A DNA stretch of 64,000 bases from Meconema thalassinum (GCA_946902985.2 OX336396.1:237414297-237478296), one strand, 5' to 3'. Shown: positions 51,369 to 62,063, counted from the first letter of the stretch. The notes: generated by a model from the sequence alone, not told the origin. Made by a program: numbers and translations.

Positions 51369-53946
51369 ATAACAATAAAAATGGAAACCTCCGTGGCTTA
51401 GGCGGCAGCACGCCGGCATCTCACCGCTGGGTTCGTGGTTCAAATCCCGGTCACTTCATGTGAGATTTGTACTGGACAAAATGGAGGCAGACAGGTTTTT
51501 CTCCGGATACTCCGGTTTTCCCTGTCAACAATCTCATTCCTGCAACACTCTCCACTATCATTTCATATCATCTGTCATTCATTTAATCATTGCCCCTGGG
51601 CAGTGGTTTAGTTGGACCGGAACGGGCCGGAACGCCGTTCCGGAAAATATCTTCCCGCTTTAGAATGATGTAACAATTTTACATTCAGTAAGAAAATCGT
51701 TTATAATCTATACATAGCGCTGAAACGTCACGGGTGTACTCTAGCGGACTAATATTGAACCTTACGGTTTTATGTTCATAAAATACGGTCGCTTTTACAC
51801 TCCTGGGCGTTTTTCTGGTTCTCTAAGGTTGGCTACACTGCTATTGGATACGGAGAGTGGGAAGTGAGCACAACAACTTTCTTCCGCTCGTTATGTTTGT
51901 ATGAATCCAAGTTTTATTTTATGTTTTGCTCGATGTGTTGCTGTGAAGCAGATATTCGGAATCTCTCTGCAGTTAATGAACATCAGTAGCCCCGTAGTAT
52001 CTTTCAAGTTTTCCAGTGACTGTGAAAGTGAGTTGTGAGTCACAACTTGTGACAATGAGTTTTCTTAAGTGGCTGGGTTCAAAAAAACGTGCTGGGAATG
52101 AAGATGAAGAATCAAAGAATACTAAAAAGGTGTGTGATGGCTCAAGTAAAAACGAAACTGAATGGAGTTCCGAGAACATTAGTTTCATTAAAGACGTGAG
52201 TATAGAGATAGACCCTGGGTTAAATGTTGCTGAAACGTGTGATGCAGATTCAAGGGATAATCTAGGTTATGGTTCTACACCTTCTACCATCGACTGTGAA
52301 ATTCAAGGACCCACCTACCGTAAACAAGATTTTCCAGACCGTTGGAACGAGTCTCAGTACCGTTATTTTTTTTGTCAGAGAACGAGTGGTTATTTGCAGG
52401 AAATAAAAATTTAGTCTGCAATATATGTAAAGAGGAAAGTAAATTAGGATTAGGAGTTTCTAAAGGGGCAGGACTAAGTAATGAAAGTATGGGTAGAATG
52501 CAAGGTTCATCCCAACGGAAATAATATTAATCAACAACAAACAAGCCTTAGGAAAAAAATATTTGAGCACAACAATTCAGAATCTCACAAAAAAGCTATG
52601 TTACAAAAATCAGAATCCAATAAAAAGATATTTGAAAGTTGCTTGGACACTATGAATGTCAAACACCTAGAAACCACCGTTCGAGTATTTCGAACAGCAT
52701 ACTCAATTGCGAAAAGAAATAGACCCTTCGTAGACCTACAGGCTTATGTTGAACTTCAACAATTAAATGGTTTAGATGTGGGACGAGTTCTTCATACAAA
52801 TTTTAGTTGTGCTAATATTATTGAACACATTTCACAGGAAATGAGAAATAAAATAGCAAAATCTATAACAGAAAATCAGAGGAAAATCAGTATTATGATT
52901 GACGAATCAACAACAGTTAGTGTAAAATCTGTGTTAGTATTATGTTTGAGATGTGCTCTTTCAGATAACTCTGAAGTTGTTTCCTTTCTCTGGGACTCGA
53001 TAGAACTTGAATCAACTACAGCAGATGTTATTACTCGAGAGATATTGAAGAATCTTTCTTCATATGGGATGAATGAAAACTTTCTGGCAGAACATTTAGT
53101 TCGTCTAGCATGTGATGGGGCCTCTATAATGTTAGGTAGAAAAAAATGGAGTTGGAGCACAGTTTTTAAAGTTATTTCCAGATATAGTAATCTGGCACTG
53201 TTTAAACCATCGCTTGGAATTGGCCGTTTCTGATACAAGGAATGAAGTTACAGGTGTTAACCATTTCCATTCTTTCTTTGACAAATTTTATTCTTTATAC
53301 AGCATGTGTCCCAAAAATCAAAGGGAACTCAACATTTGTGCTGCTTCACTGGAACAAAGAGTAAAGAAGATTGGGAAAATATTTACAGTAAGATGGGTAG
53401 TTTCAAGCCAGAGAACTGTAAAAGCTGTCTGGGAAAACTACAGTGTTCTAGTAAAACATTTTAGTGAGGCCAAAAATGACCACTAGAGAGACTCCAAAGA
53501 AAGGGCAAAATTCCAAGGTCTAGAAAATATGTTAACTTGTGTAGAATTTCTAGAAAATATTGCAATTATGTATGATGCTCTTGTTGAGTTAGCTGATTTG
53601 TCATTAGAGTTGCAGAAAAGAGATACAAGTCTGACAGAGGCTCAAAATGCAATCAAGCGCACTATAAAAGTGTTTGAATCTATGTGTAACTCAGCTTCTG
53701 GAGAATACTACAGAACAGTTCTTAAAGCAGCAGAAAACAAAAAGTTTAGAAACATAGGATTACATGATTCTAAAAAAGTTGTAAAAATTGACAGAAAGCA
53801 GTTTTTCAGAAGTCTTGTGAACAATTTAAATAACAGGCTTATGGAAAATGTGTCCACATCATCTCATCTTGGTTCCAGCTCTAGTCAGCAGGGACATGAG
53901 AGAATGATAAAAGTTATCAGTGATTCAAAGGTACTATACAAAAATA

Positions 53947-55411
53947 CACACATCAAAAAAAGTTTTGCATCACCTCGGTTCCAAGAGTTCCGGAACCTTT
54001 AAATACAAAGGGAATAGAGATCAACACAAACAACATTTCAGCTCGTTTTATTGCTCATGAGACCCACACATTGCATGTTGTACCATCATACAGCTAGACT
54101 TTCAGCATTTGTGGTCCAGATTGCAGTACACACCACTACCTCTAATACCCAGTAGCACGTCCTCTTGCATTGATGCATGCCTGTATTCGTCGTGGCATAC
54201 TATCCACAAGTTCATCAAGACACTGTTGGTCCAAATTGTCCCACTCCTCAACGACAATTCGGCGTAAATCTCTCAGAGTGGTTGGTGGGTCAAGACGTCC
54301 ATAAACAGCCCTTTTCAACATATCCCAGGCATGTTCGATAGGGTTCATGTCTGGCAAACATGCTGGCCACTGTAGTCGAGCGATGTCGTTATCTTGAAGG
54401 AACGCATTCACAAGATGTGCACGATGAGGTCGAGAATTGTCGTCCATGAAGACAAATGCCTCTCCAATATTCTGCCGATATGGTTGCACTATGGGTCGGA
54501 GGATGTCATTCAGGTATCGTAAAGCCGTTTCGGAGCCTTCCATGACCACCAGTGGCGTACGTCGGCCCCACATAATGCCACCCCAAAACATCAGGGAACC
54601 ACCACCTTGCTGCACTCGCTGGACAGTGTGTCTAAGACGTTCAGCCTGACCAGGGTGCCTCCAAACACGTCTCCGACGATTGTCTGGTTGAAGGCATATG
54701 CGACACTCATCGGTGAAGAGAACGTGATGCCAATTCCGTGGGGTCCATTCAGCATGTTGTTGGGCCCATCTGTACCGCGCTGCATGGTGTCGAGGTTGCA
54801 AAGCTGGACCTCGCCATGGACGTCGGGAGTGAAGTTGCGCATCATGCAGCCTATTGCGCACAGTTTGAGTTGAAACACGACGTCCTGTGGCTGAACGAAA
54901 CGCATTATTCAACATGGTGGCATTGCTGTCAGGATTCCTCCGAGCGGCAATCCGTAAGTAGCGGTCATCCACTACAGTAGTAGCCCTTGGGCGGCCTGAG
55001 CGAGGCCTGTCATCGACAGTTCCTGTATCTCTGTACCTCCTCCATGTCCGAACAACATCGCTTTGGTTCACTCTGAGACGCCTGGAAACTTCCCTTGTTG
55101 AGAGCCCTTCTTGACACAAAGTAACAATGCGGACGCGATCGAACTGCGGTATTGACCTTCTAGGCATGGTAGAACTACAGACAACATGAGCAGCGTACCT
55201 TCGTCCTGGTGGAATGACTGGAACTGATCGGCTGTCGTACCCCCTCCGTCTAATAGGCCCCGCTCATGCATGGTTGTTTACATCTTTGAGCAGTTTTAGT
55301 GACATCTATGAACAGTCAAAGGGACTGTATCTTGGATACAATATACACAGTCAACGTCTATATGCCGGAGATCTGGGAACCGAGGTGATGCAAAACTTTT
55401 TTTGATGTGTG
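53947..55411 (-). mobile_element. Tc1-like element, complete, apparently intact
   Basis: 1465 bp with perfect 36-bp TIRs beginning CACACATCAAAAAAAGTTTT, flanked by TA (53945-53946 and 55412-55413). It encodes an uninterrupted transposase on the minus strand. Joining its flanks restores the hAT reading, so it inserted into an existing hAT. Perfect TIRs and an intact gene indicate a recent insertion. Confidence 0.97.
54142..55167 (-). CDS. Tc1-type DD34E transposase, intact
   Basis: 341 residues, the usual length for Tc1 transposases. Residues 1-60 form the first helix-turn-helix (VRIVTLCQEGLSTREVSRRL) and lead to GRPRATT, the GRPR hook. A second HTH spans about 65-120. Catalytic residues are Asp153 (LFTDEC), Asp243 (VFMDDNSRPH) and Glu278 (LPDMNPIEHAWD), with exactly 34 residues between the last two. 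The enzyme would bind the TIRs and cut and paste the element at TA sites in the nucleus. The start codon lies about 244 bp inside the right TIR end; no other in-frame start is better. No stop or frameshift is present. Whether it is active cannot be told from sequence alone; VMEGSE and TDEC (instead of the commoner SDES) are minor variants. Confidence 0.95.
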   Translation of the reverse strand: MPRRSIPQFDRVRIVTLCQEGLSTREVSRRLRVNQSDVVRTWRRYRDTGTVDDRPRSGRPRATTVVDDRYLRIAARRNPDSNATMLNNAFRSATGRRVSTQTVRNRLHDAQLHSRRPWRGPALQPRHHAARYRWAQQHAEWTPRNWHHVLFTDECRICLQPDNRRRRVWRHPGQAERLRHTVQRVQQGGGSLMFWGGIMWGRRTPLVVMEGSETALRYLNDILRPIVQPYRQNIGEAFVFMDDNSRPHRAHLVNAFLQDNDIARLQWPACLPDMNPIEHAWDMLKRAVYGRLDPPTTLRDLRRIVVEEWDNLDQQCLDELVDSMPRRIQACINARGRATGY

Positions 55412-56037
55412 TAATTGGCCCTCCACTTCTACTTTGGATATCTGCTATGGTGATGAGAGTATCGGCAACCTTTGTGACTTTTTCCACATGTCAGACAAGA
55501 GGAGGTTGCTTTTAGAAAGTATGTCGAGACCAAGGAAATTCCAGTGGAGCTGATGCCTTTAATCAAGACTGTACAGACTATTCCCATTTCTTCAGCAGAA
55601 GCTGAAAGAGCTTTCAGTACCATGAATGAGATCCACACCGAAAAGAGAAATAGGCTGCTGGTTGAAAGATCAAGCGGACTTATTTTCATAAGCAGCGTAG
55701 GACCTCCTGTGCATTTATTTAACCCACAACCATATATCGAGTCATGGCTACGAAAGGGGAGACGTTCAGCTGATGAAACAACTTGTCGGAAACACGAGGC
55801 CGCTGATTTTGACACCCAATACGAGTTCATTTGGAAATTGCTGAATTAATAAGGTGAGTTCCTGTAAATATTTTTTTCCAACTAAATCACTGCCCCTGGG
55901 GTGTGCGACAGGCTTCGGCAGCCGGCACAGTTCATATCCTCGCCACTAGATGGGGGCTTCATTCATTCCATTCACTGACCCGGTCGGTCGACTGGAAGCA
56001 GGCTGTGGATTTTCATTTTCATAACAATAAAAATATA

Positions 56038-56865
56038 AGGTGCGTTCAAAAAGTAATGAGCGGGAGGTTGTAATGAGCAAACCGGTGAAGATATCGGCTA
56101 ATCGTGGCGTGTGTAACGAGGTGTGGTTCCGACCAGACCGTGGAAGGTCACAGCCCGTCGCTAGAGGGCACGTGTGCACGTCACGTGACGATACAAAACG
56201 AGCAGCAGCATGCATCAATCGTCCAACCAAGACCAAGACAGTAGGCCATTCGACATGCTTCCTGGTGTGGTTGAAGTCTGTGGGGCACACTTTGGGCACA
56301 CACTTTCCGCAAGTGCAGTCGTTCCTTCATGATGGTGTGCACACTTCCGACGTTCAATCCGACCACGGCGGCTATTGCGTTCACTGTCACTCGGCGGTCC
56401 TGAGTAATGAGTGCATCAACCAGCTGGACGTTGTCATCGGTAATGCAGGGGAGTGCCCCAGACCGGGCATCATTGGCTAACGACACCCGTCCTTCCCTGA
56501 AGTGCTTGTGCCACGCCTTGACCCTTGCAAGGGACATGCAGTGTTCGCCGTACACTTGTGACATTCGGCGATGAATGTCCGTTCCCCCTACTCCTTCCGC
56601 TGTCAGAAACCGAACAACACCTCTTTGCTCTTCGCTTGACGCCTCCATATCACTGTTTGCAATGCGACTGGCAGCGTTGGACGATTGATGCATGCTGCTG
56701 CTCGCTTTGTATCGTCACGTGACGTGCACGCGTGCCCTCTAGCGACGGGCTGTGACCTTCCACGGTCTGGTCGGAACCACACCTCGTCACACACGCCACA
56801 ATTAGCCTATTTCGTCACCGGCTTGCGTATTACAGCCTCCGGCTCGTTACTTTTTGAACGCACCT
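56038..56865 (-). mobile_element. Palindromic mariner derivative (inverted 5' ends)
   Basis: Both ends are the 5' end of the same mariner as 48934-49784. The left arm 56038-56225 and the right arm (to about 56678) are inverted copies of about 190 bp, including TIR, untranslated leader and the start of the transposase (MHQSSN). TA flanks at 56036-56037 and 56866-56867. The 3' half of the element is absent. This foldback form carries an N-terminal transposase frame. Confidence 0.9.
56181..56693 (-). pseudogene. mariner transposase N-terminal half, fused to inverted leader
   Basis: 170-codon frame starting MHQSSNAASRIANSDMEASS. It has the helix-turn-helix region (GVVRFLTAEGVGGTDIHRRM), RSGALPCITDDNVQLVDALI and the second HTH (VNAIAAVVGLNVGSVHTIMK). 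It ends in VPHRLQPHQEACRMAYCLGL, after which it reads into the opposite arm and stops. No catalytic Asp remains. It keeps the DNA-binding half and could in principle bind mariner TIRs without cutting; expression is unknown. Confidence 0.8.
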
Positions 56866-56867
56866 TA

Positions 56868-57174
56868 TAACTGGCGGACCCGTGCGAGAACTCTCGCATA
56901 ATGGATTGTGTGCGCCCCATGTGTACAGACTACCCACCTGGCCCTAGTACTATGCGGGCTGTACGCGACACAGTTCTGCCAGGGGCTATCGTCTTGTTTA
57001 TTTGTTTAAAAGCACTTTATAAACAAATACATACATTTCCGTTAACTTTTCAAGAAATGCAAGATTTTTTCTGTACTATTGAGACGATTTGGAAGATTTT
57101 GGCACAAACCACACCTTCTAACTCCCTCTGGTTTAGGAGCTTGAGTTTTGTGAAACATACACCTTAGCGTATTA
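56868..57174. other. No recognisable feature
   Basis: Nothing identified apart from a minus-strand extension of the downstream LINE frame. Confidence 0.35.
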
Positions 57175-57700
57175 TATAATAAGATAATAATAATCACAAT
57201 GTCACAGACCTTTCTATAATATCCTAGATATAATCCTAGCTCAGTCCTATCATCCATCACCATACACACGGGGCCATCAGAAGTATTCAATAGGTAATCT
57301 CGGCCAGCGGCCTTAAATTTCTTTATTGTTATAGAATTTCTGATATCGGCAGGAGTTGAATTCCATAGTCGAGACCCAGCTACAGCAAAAGAGCGGTTGA
57401 ACATGGATGAGTGGTTGATGAGGATGACGAGGGAAGAGCCAGATCGAGTGCTTCGGCTAGTATCATGGGTCGCGTATACGTTGGTCACCTTATTTAGTTT
57501 TGGGTCATAATAAATGCGTTGCACAACAACGGGGGATCCACCGTAGTAACAAAAGGATGAATGAGTAGTTTTCTCTCCCACACGCCGGTACACAAGATGT
57601 GACCATGGAACAAGGTGTTTGTTGTGTATGCTAATCAAGATGAGAACCGGTATTACTACTTTAAAACCGGATTCTCGGAATTGTTGCGGCATCCTTGACC
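57175..57700 (-). pseudogene. CR1/Jockey-like LINE ORF2 C-terminal fragment
   Basis: The minus-strand frame (57042-57692) contains YDPKLNKVTNVYATHDTSRS, SMFNRSFAVAGSRLWNSTPA, and DIRNSITIKKFKAAGRDYLL. The F-x(3)-G-x-R-LWN-x-(L/T)P-x-(D/E)IR...FK block is the usual C-terminus of CR1/L2/Jockey-group reverse transcriptases. The RT core is missing (5' truncation). An AT-rich trinucleotide run near 57175-57200 may be the 3' tail. Confidence 0.8.
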
Positions 57701-57936
57701 AAACGAGATTGAAGATCGTTCTCGTCTAATATCAGCAGAGGGAAAGCAGACACCCAAATCTCAAACATTACGCTTAATACAAACAACTCTCATCGTAGAA
57801 TAGTACAGTATTAATGTGGATTAAATTATATTCTTAGTAAAAAAGTTAAATTACATCGAGATACCTTCTTTTAAGGGGAAAGTCAAATATGACGCATCAA
57901 TGACACTTGACATCTTGAGAAGATTGTTATTTTGGT

Positions 57937-57980
57937 GAAAGATGATGATGATGATGATGATGATGATTATGATGATGATA
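57937..57980. repeat. (GAT)n microsatellite
   Basis: About 14 GAT units with one GATTAT variant. Open on the minus strand as poly-Ile, which is not coding. Confidence 0.95.
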
Positions 57981-57999
57981 ACAATGTAGCGTAAGGTGG

Positions 58000-58543
58000 A
58001 CAAAATAATGGAAGAATAGTAACAATGTTCTGCCTTACTCTCAATACATTCCTGATGCTGTTCTGGAGACTGATACACACAAGCTACTCTGGGACAGGTC
58101 AATGATCCCAGATGGACCTATATCAGCAAACAGGCCAGATATTATTCTTATTGATAAAGTGCACAAGAAAACTCTTCTAATAGACATCGCAATCCCTAAC
58201 TCGCATAATACTGTATCTAGCACAGTTATGCTGAGACAGTGACGAAATACATGTCATTGGCTGAAGAGATCAGACCCAGATATGGTGACAGGAATTTGTC
58301 ACTGTATTGCCTATAATAATCTCTTCCACAGGGATCATACCGAAGTCGCTGAAGGCCAACCTCGATAAACTGGGGCTCCATCATGATCTGCATACCAGTA
58401 TGCAGAAAGTAGTTATTTTAGAGACCTGCTCCATAGTTCGTTCGTTCCTCCACCTACCAGTATAGAGAACTCCACTCCAGTTTGCAACAAATGCCGTTGA
58501 AATGGTGAATTGTACCCAACGATATGGTGAACATGTGAGACGA

Positions 58544-58604
<61 letters not shown>
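58000..58604 (+). mobile_element. RLE-type LINE 3' end, copy 3, with (AAT)n tail
   Basis: Readings YIPDAVLETDTHKLLWDRSM, ANRPDIILIDKVHKKTLLID and IAIPNSHNTV match copies 1 and 2; RPDIILIDK is the endonuclease core. Later pieces are in other frames. About 19 AAT units (58547-58604) close it. Confidence 0.8.
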
Positions 58605-58605
<1 letters not shown>

Positions 58606-58864
58606 ATGGATTCCCCATCCCATCTCCTGCCTCACATTGAAAGTCTAACATTTAAATATCTATTTCACACAAAGCCAACCTATGGCTTATCTGTGGGTGC
58701 TGCTTTAAGTGCATACATTGTAATAACATGAGATAAAACTTGTAACAACTAATATCTAGTAACTATAAATATTCTTGAGACCCATCCCCAGCCCTGGGAC
58801 TTCCAAAAGCTGGAGGGAGGGATCACTGTATGGTTATCCATTTACCAACTAATTGAAAATGAAA

Positions 58865-59184
58865 ATCCACAGCCTGCTTCCAGTCTCCGACCGGGTCAGG
58901 AATGGAATGAATGAAGCCCCCATCTAGCGGCGAGGATATGAACTGTGCCGGCTGCCGAGGCCTGACGCACTCCTCTGGGGCAATGATTAAATGAATGACA
59001 GATGAGATGAAATGATAGTGGAGAGTGTTGCTGGAATGAAATTTTGACAGGGAAACCGGAGTACCCGGAGAAAAACCTGTCTGCCTCCGTTTTGTCCAGC
59101 ACAGATCTCACATGGAGTGACCGGGATTTGAACCACGGACCCAGCGGTGAGAGGCTGGCGTGCTGCCGCCTAAGCCACGGAGGC
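58865..59184 (-). mobile_element. SINE family I, copy 3
   Basis: Full-length inverted copy from GAAAATGAAAATCCACAGCC to CCTAAGCCACGGAGGC. Perfect 13-bp TSD TTACCAACTAATT (58852-58864 and 59185-59197). Confidence 0.95.
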
Positions 59185-59197
59185 TTACCAACTAATT

Positions 59198-59500
59198 AAT
59201 TAATTTAAAATTAACATACATATATACCTGACATATAGTGCGTTGTTCTGAGATCCATCAGCCAAAACAGGCTACTAAATTATTTCTTGTAATATTTCTT
59301 AATTTGGTCTTTAGCTTTATTTTTTGGTTTTATGCGTTGTAAAGACAGAGGTAATTCATTAAAAATTGTTGGTATTACTACCCTTAGTTCCTTCTTACCA
59401 TATAAATTTATCCATCTGGGAATATTACATATCCCTCTATCTACGTGTCTAGTTAATCTTCCATGTTGTATCTGATTTTTTTAACCTTTATACCTTTATT
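59198..59500. other. No recognisable feature
   Basis: AT-rich; nothing identified. Confidence 0.35.
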
Positions 59501-59501
59501 C

Positions 59502-59566
<65 letters not shown>

Positions 59567-59785
59567 TTATTGGTTTTACTTCCCTTTGAACAACTGAGGC
59601 TTTTAGAGATGCCGGGGTACCGGAATTTTACTCCGAAGGGGATCTTTAACGTGCCAATAAATCTACTGACATGGTTCCTTTGCATTTGCGCACCCTCAAA
59701 TGCCAGCTGATTGTGCCAGGATACGAACCTGCAACCTTGTGACTAGCAAGCTAGAACGTTACCGCTGAGCCTCGCAGCTAGTCTA
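59501..59785 (-). mobile_element. SINE family L with (ATT)n tail
   Basis: Minus-strand head: GAGGCTCAGCGGTAACG (box A) and GCAGGTTCGTATCCTGG (box B), then a body ending GGAAGTAAAACCAATAAC followed by (ATT)n (59501-59570 on +). Single copy in the window. Confidence 0.8.
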
Positions 59786-59789
59786 TCGT

Positions 59790-60310
59790 GTTTTAGATAA
59801 TAAGTGGATTGGCATTGCCTCCTACAGGGATAGATGGACAATTGGATGCCATGTCTTGAGCTACGTTTGCTATGGATACGGACTTGCGATTAATTCATCA
59901 GTTTATCAGAGCGTACTGTTGCCATGGATGCGGACATGCCATTATTTCATCAGTTTATCAGAGCGAAAATACTTTTCTGGGAATATCTTTGAAACTGTTG
60001 GTTTTAGGGCCTTAAAATTTGGTTTTCGGTGTCCCGTAGGGACCGACCGAGTATGGTTTCTCGCCTGAAATGAGCTATGTCCCGTCTTTGTGCGACGACT
60101 TCGATATTTTGTCCCAGTTAAGTATAACAAAAATGTGCCTAGTAAAATCACATTTCACCCCTTTTCACCCCTTTAAAATGGGAATTTTAAAAAATCCTTT
60201 CTTAGTGCGCATCTACACTCCGGCAGAAACATATCTTCAAAGTTTCATGCAATTATCTCCAGGAGTTTTTGCTATGCGTTGATTGTCAGTCAGTCAGTCA
60301 GTCAAGACAT
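59790..60310 (+). repeat. Repeat with direct duplication and (CAGT)n end
   Basis: Two imperfect copies of a unit of about 55 bp (GCTATGGATACGGACTTGCG...ATCAGTTTATCAGAGCG and GCCATGGATGCGGACATGCC...ATCAGTTTATCAGAGCG). The end has AAACATATCTTCAAAGTTTC, ATGCAATTATCTCCAGGAGT and (CAGT)n. The style resembles the Helentron-like families, but ends were not found. Confidence 0.4.
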
Positions 60311-60543
60311 CTTACACGAAACATGCTTTGATGTAACATTAATTGAACTTCTGCTCAAGATTCTAGTGACAAGTCCTTTGAGGAGTTAAAAACCAAATCA
60401 TTTTCATCATACTAAAAATATCTCTACGGATGAAAATAAAAGAATTACTTGACGGATAACAACTGTCTGTTTTACGTATTGCTAAGTATACATTTTTGGC
60501 AATATCAGAAGCGGTATAAAATTATTTGGTTCATTGCAGCGAA

Positions 60544-60921
60544 TGCCTTCCTTCGGAGGGGAAGTAAAGCCTGCGGGCATGTAAAAGAAGCTTTCACTAA
60601 CTACAATTGTGCAGAGCTAAATTTGTAGGTTAGATTCGATTATCGCTCTATTAGTTCCAACGTTCATCTCCAGGTGTCAGTTGCGGTGGCATCCAGTAAC
60701 CAAGTTCACGGCTAGGTGTCGTTGACGGTAGCATTTGGTAGCAACAGTAGGAACTACTTGAAAATTCAATGTCTGCAGTCCTTACTTGAATTAAAAACAG
60801 ATAACACACACTAATACAGCCATCAGAATTAACACCGGTTATCAGACAGATTCAACACGCACCCAAGTACACGGGGCTACATGACCGCGTTGTCGCAGCC
60901 CCTAAACTGAGGAACCAACCA
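60544..60921 (+). mobile_element. SINE E2, 5'-truncated
   Basis: Starts in the body (TGCCTTCCTTCGGAGGGG) with no head, and ends in the full E2 tail. Perfect 13-bp TSD TCATTGCAGCGAA (60531-60543 and 60922-60934). Truncation at the 5' end with an intact TSD indicates LINE-type target-primed insertion. Confidence 0.92.
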
Positions 60922-60990
60922 TCATTGCAGCGAAGAGTCACCGCGATTCGTCAGTTATTACGGGGGATAAGATAGTTTTAGTACGGTATT

Positions 60991-61421
60991 AAAGTGACTT
61001 CGGTGGCGTAGTCGGTAGCATGCTGAACTGCTGTGCCCAAGATAGCGGGTTCAAACCCAGCTGAAGTCGTCGGATTTTTTAAGAGCGTTAAAAATCCTTC
61101 AGTATGCCTTCCTTCGGAGGGGAAGTAAAGCCGGCGGTCCCATGTCATAGATTCATGGCATGTAAAAGATCCTTTCACAGACTAAACTTGTGTAAAGCAA
61201 AATTTGTTAGGTTAGATTTCATCAGAACGCTCTGTCAAAGTTCCAACGTTCGTCACTAGGTATCATTGATATCTGGTGGCGAAAGTTGGAACTACTTGAA
61301 ATTGAACGGAACTTGTAGCTCGCCCTTTAGGGTGTCCGCTGGAAGCAGCTACAGACTCAGGCGAGCCGAACATGTCTTCGGACACTCCCGGCACTAAAAG
61401 CCATACGATAAATAAAATAAA
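60991..61421 (+). mobile_element. SINE E1, full length
   Basis: Head AAAGTGACTTCGGTGGCGTAG, box B GGGTTCAAACCC, E1 tail to AAAGCCATACGATAAATAAA. TSD TAGTACGGTATT (60979-60990 and 61422-61433). Confidence 0.93.
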
Positions 61422-61433
61422 TAGTACGGTATT

Positions 61434-61914
61434 CATTAGCTGCATGGTCGTGGCCAATAACCTCTTGGATGCAAGATATCTAGTTGTGCTTGGATTATTG
61501 TATAGTGCTCTACAATTTGCATCAGGGGAGTATATACATTTCTTTCGGGGGGGGGGGGGGGAGGGGGACTGACTATCCTGGCAAATTGTGAGTATTCTCA
61601 GGCGATTGTCACCTTAAAATACCCAGAAATAACCACCAATATCTTAGACTTTAGAGCATATAACTTTGTTTAATTATTTTAGATAAGAGTTAATTGTAAA
61701 ATTCTAAGTTTATATAACTTACAATAGTGACAATACAAAAAGTTGTAAACTACAACACAACAAACAAATAAAACTTTATACTTCATTAATTTTCTATTAT
61801 GGCCTATGGAGTAAGAATAGCAAATATCTAAATATTTGTCAATTTATTAAGCAGAAAGGTCAAGTTTTTTCCCCCCACAAATTGATAACTTTTTTCTCAT
61901 AAGTACTGTACTGT
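61434..61914. other. No gene; G-run at 61548-61560
   Basis: AT-rich with one G homopolymer run. Nothing else identified. Confidence 0.4.
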
Positions 61915-62063
61915 GGAATTCTCAGTTTTGCCTCACAAGGCTGAGTGTACCCCGTTCCAGCCCTCAGACCAGAATTAAAATATCTTGGCAGAGCCAGGAA
62001 TCGAATTCGGACCGCCGGGGCGGCAGCCAAGAATGCTAGCCACTACACCACGAGGTAGTCTAA
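61915..62063 (-). repeat. SINE family G head and body fragment
   Basis: Minus strand: CTACCTCGTGGTGTAGTGGC (box A), box B GAATTCGATTCCTGG, body GGTCTGAGGGCTGGAACGGG. Core and tail absent. Confidence 0.7.

Larger units (their letters stand above)
52055..55849 (+). pseudogene. hAT transposase pseudogene
   Basis: Pieces in order: MSFLKWLGSKKRAGNEDEES (52055 on), a frameshift in a T8 run near 52368, then LVCNICKEESK with the zinc-finger Cys pair, KKIFEHNNSESHKKAM (His pair, about 52557), KISIMIDESTTVSVKS (first Asp), VRLACDGASIMLG (second Asp), ICAASLEQRVKKIGKIFTVRW (about 53330), SLELQKRDTSLTEAQNA, and after the Tc1 insertion ISSAEAERAFSTMNEIHTEK (about 55590), the hAT C-terminal dimerisation block with the Glu, ending at 55849. 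Frameshifts near 52500, 53150 and elsewhere. It resembles hAT proteins related to KIAA1586 (by memory). Inactive. Confidence 0.88.
51601..55892 (+). mobile_element. hAT DNA transposon with decayed transposase
   Basis: TIRs CAGTGGTTTAGTTGGA (51601) and, on the minus strand, CAGTGATTTAGTTGGA (from 55892), 15 of 16 matching. Perfect 8-bp TSD CCCCTGGG (51593-51600 and 55893-55900). Near the left end, GGAACGGGCCGGAACGCCGT is part of a CCGGAAC-rich inverted patch. Contains a Tc1 insertion at 53947-55411. Confidence 0.96.
51383..56020 (+). mobile_element. SINE family I copy 2, split by a hAT element
   Basis: 5' part 51383-51600 and 3' part 55893-56020 together make one SINE I. Perfect 14-bp TSD ATAACAATAAAAAT (51369-51382 and 56021-56034). 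The break is exactly at the hAT TSD CCCCTGGG. Confidence 0.95.

Noticed and set aside
57937..58102. Poly-isoleucine coding region on the minus strand
   Set aside because: Caused by the (GAT)n microsatellite; no protein-like context. The same applies to the AAT runs at 48307, 58547 and 59501.
61548..61568. G-quadruplex or regulatory G-tract
   Set aside because: A homopolymer G run can form quadruplexes, but it is more likely low-complexity or an assembly-sensitive stretch. No supporting context.
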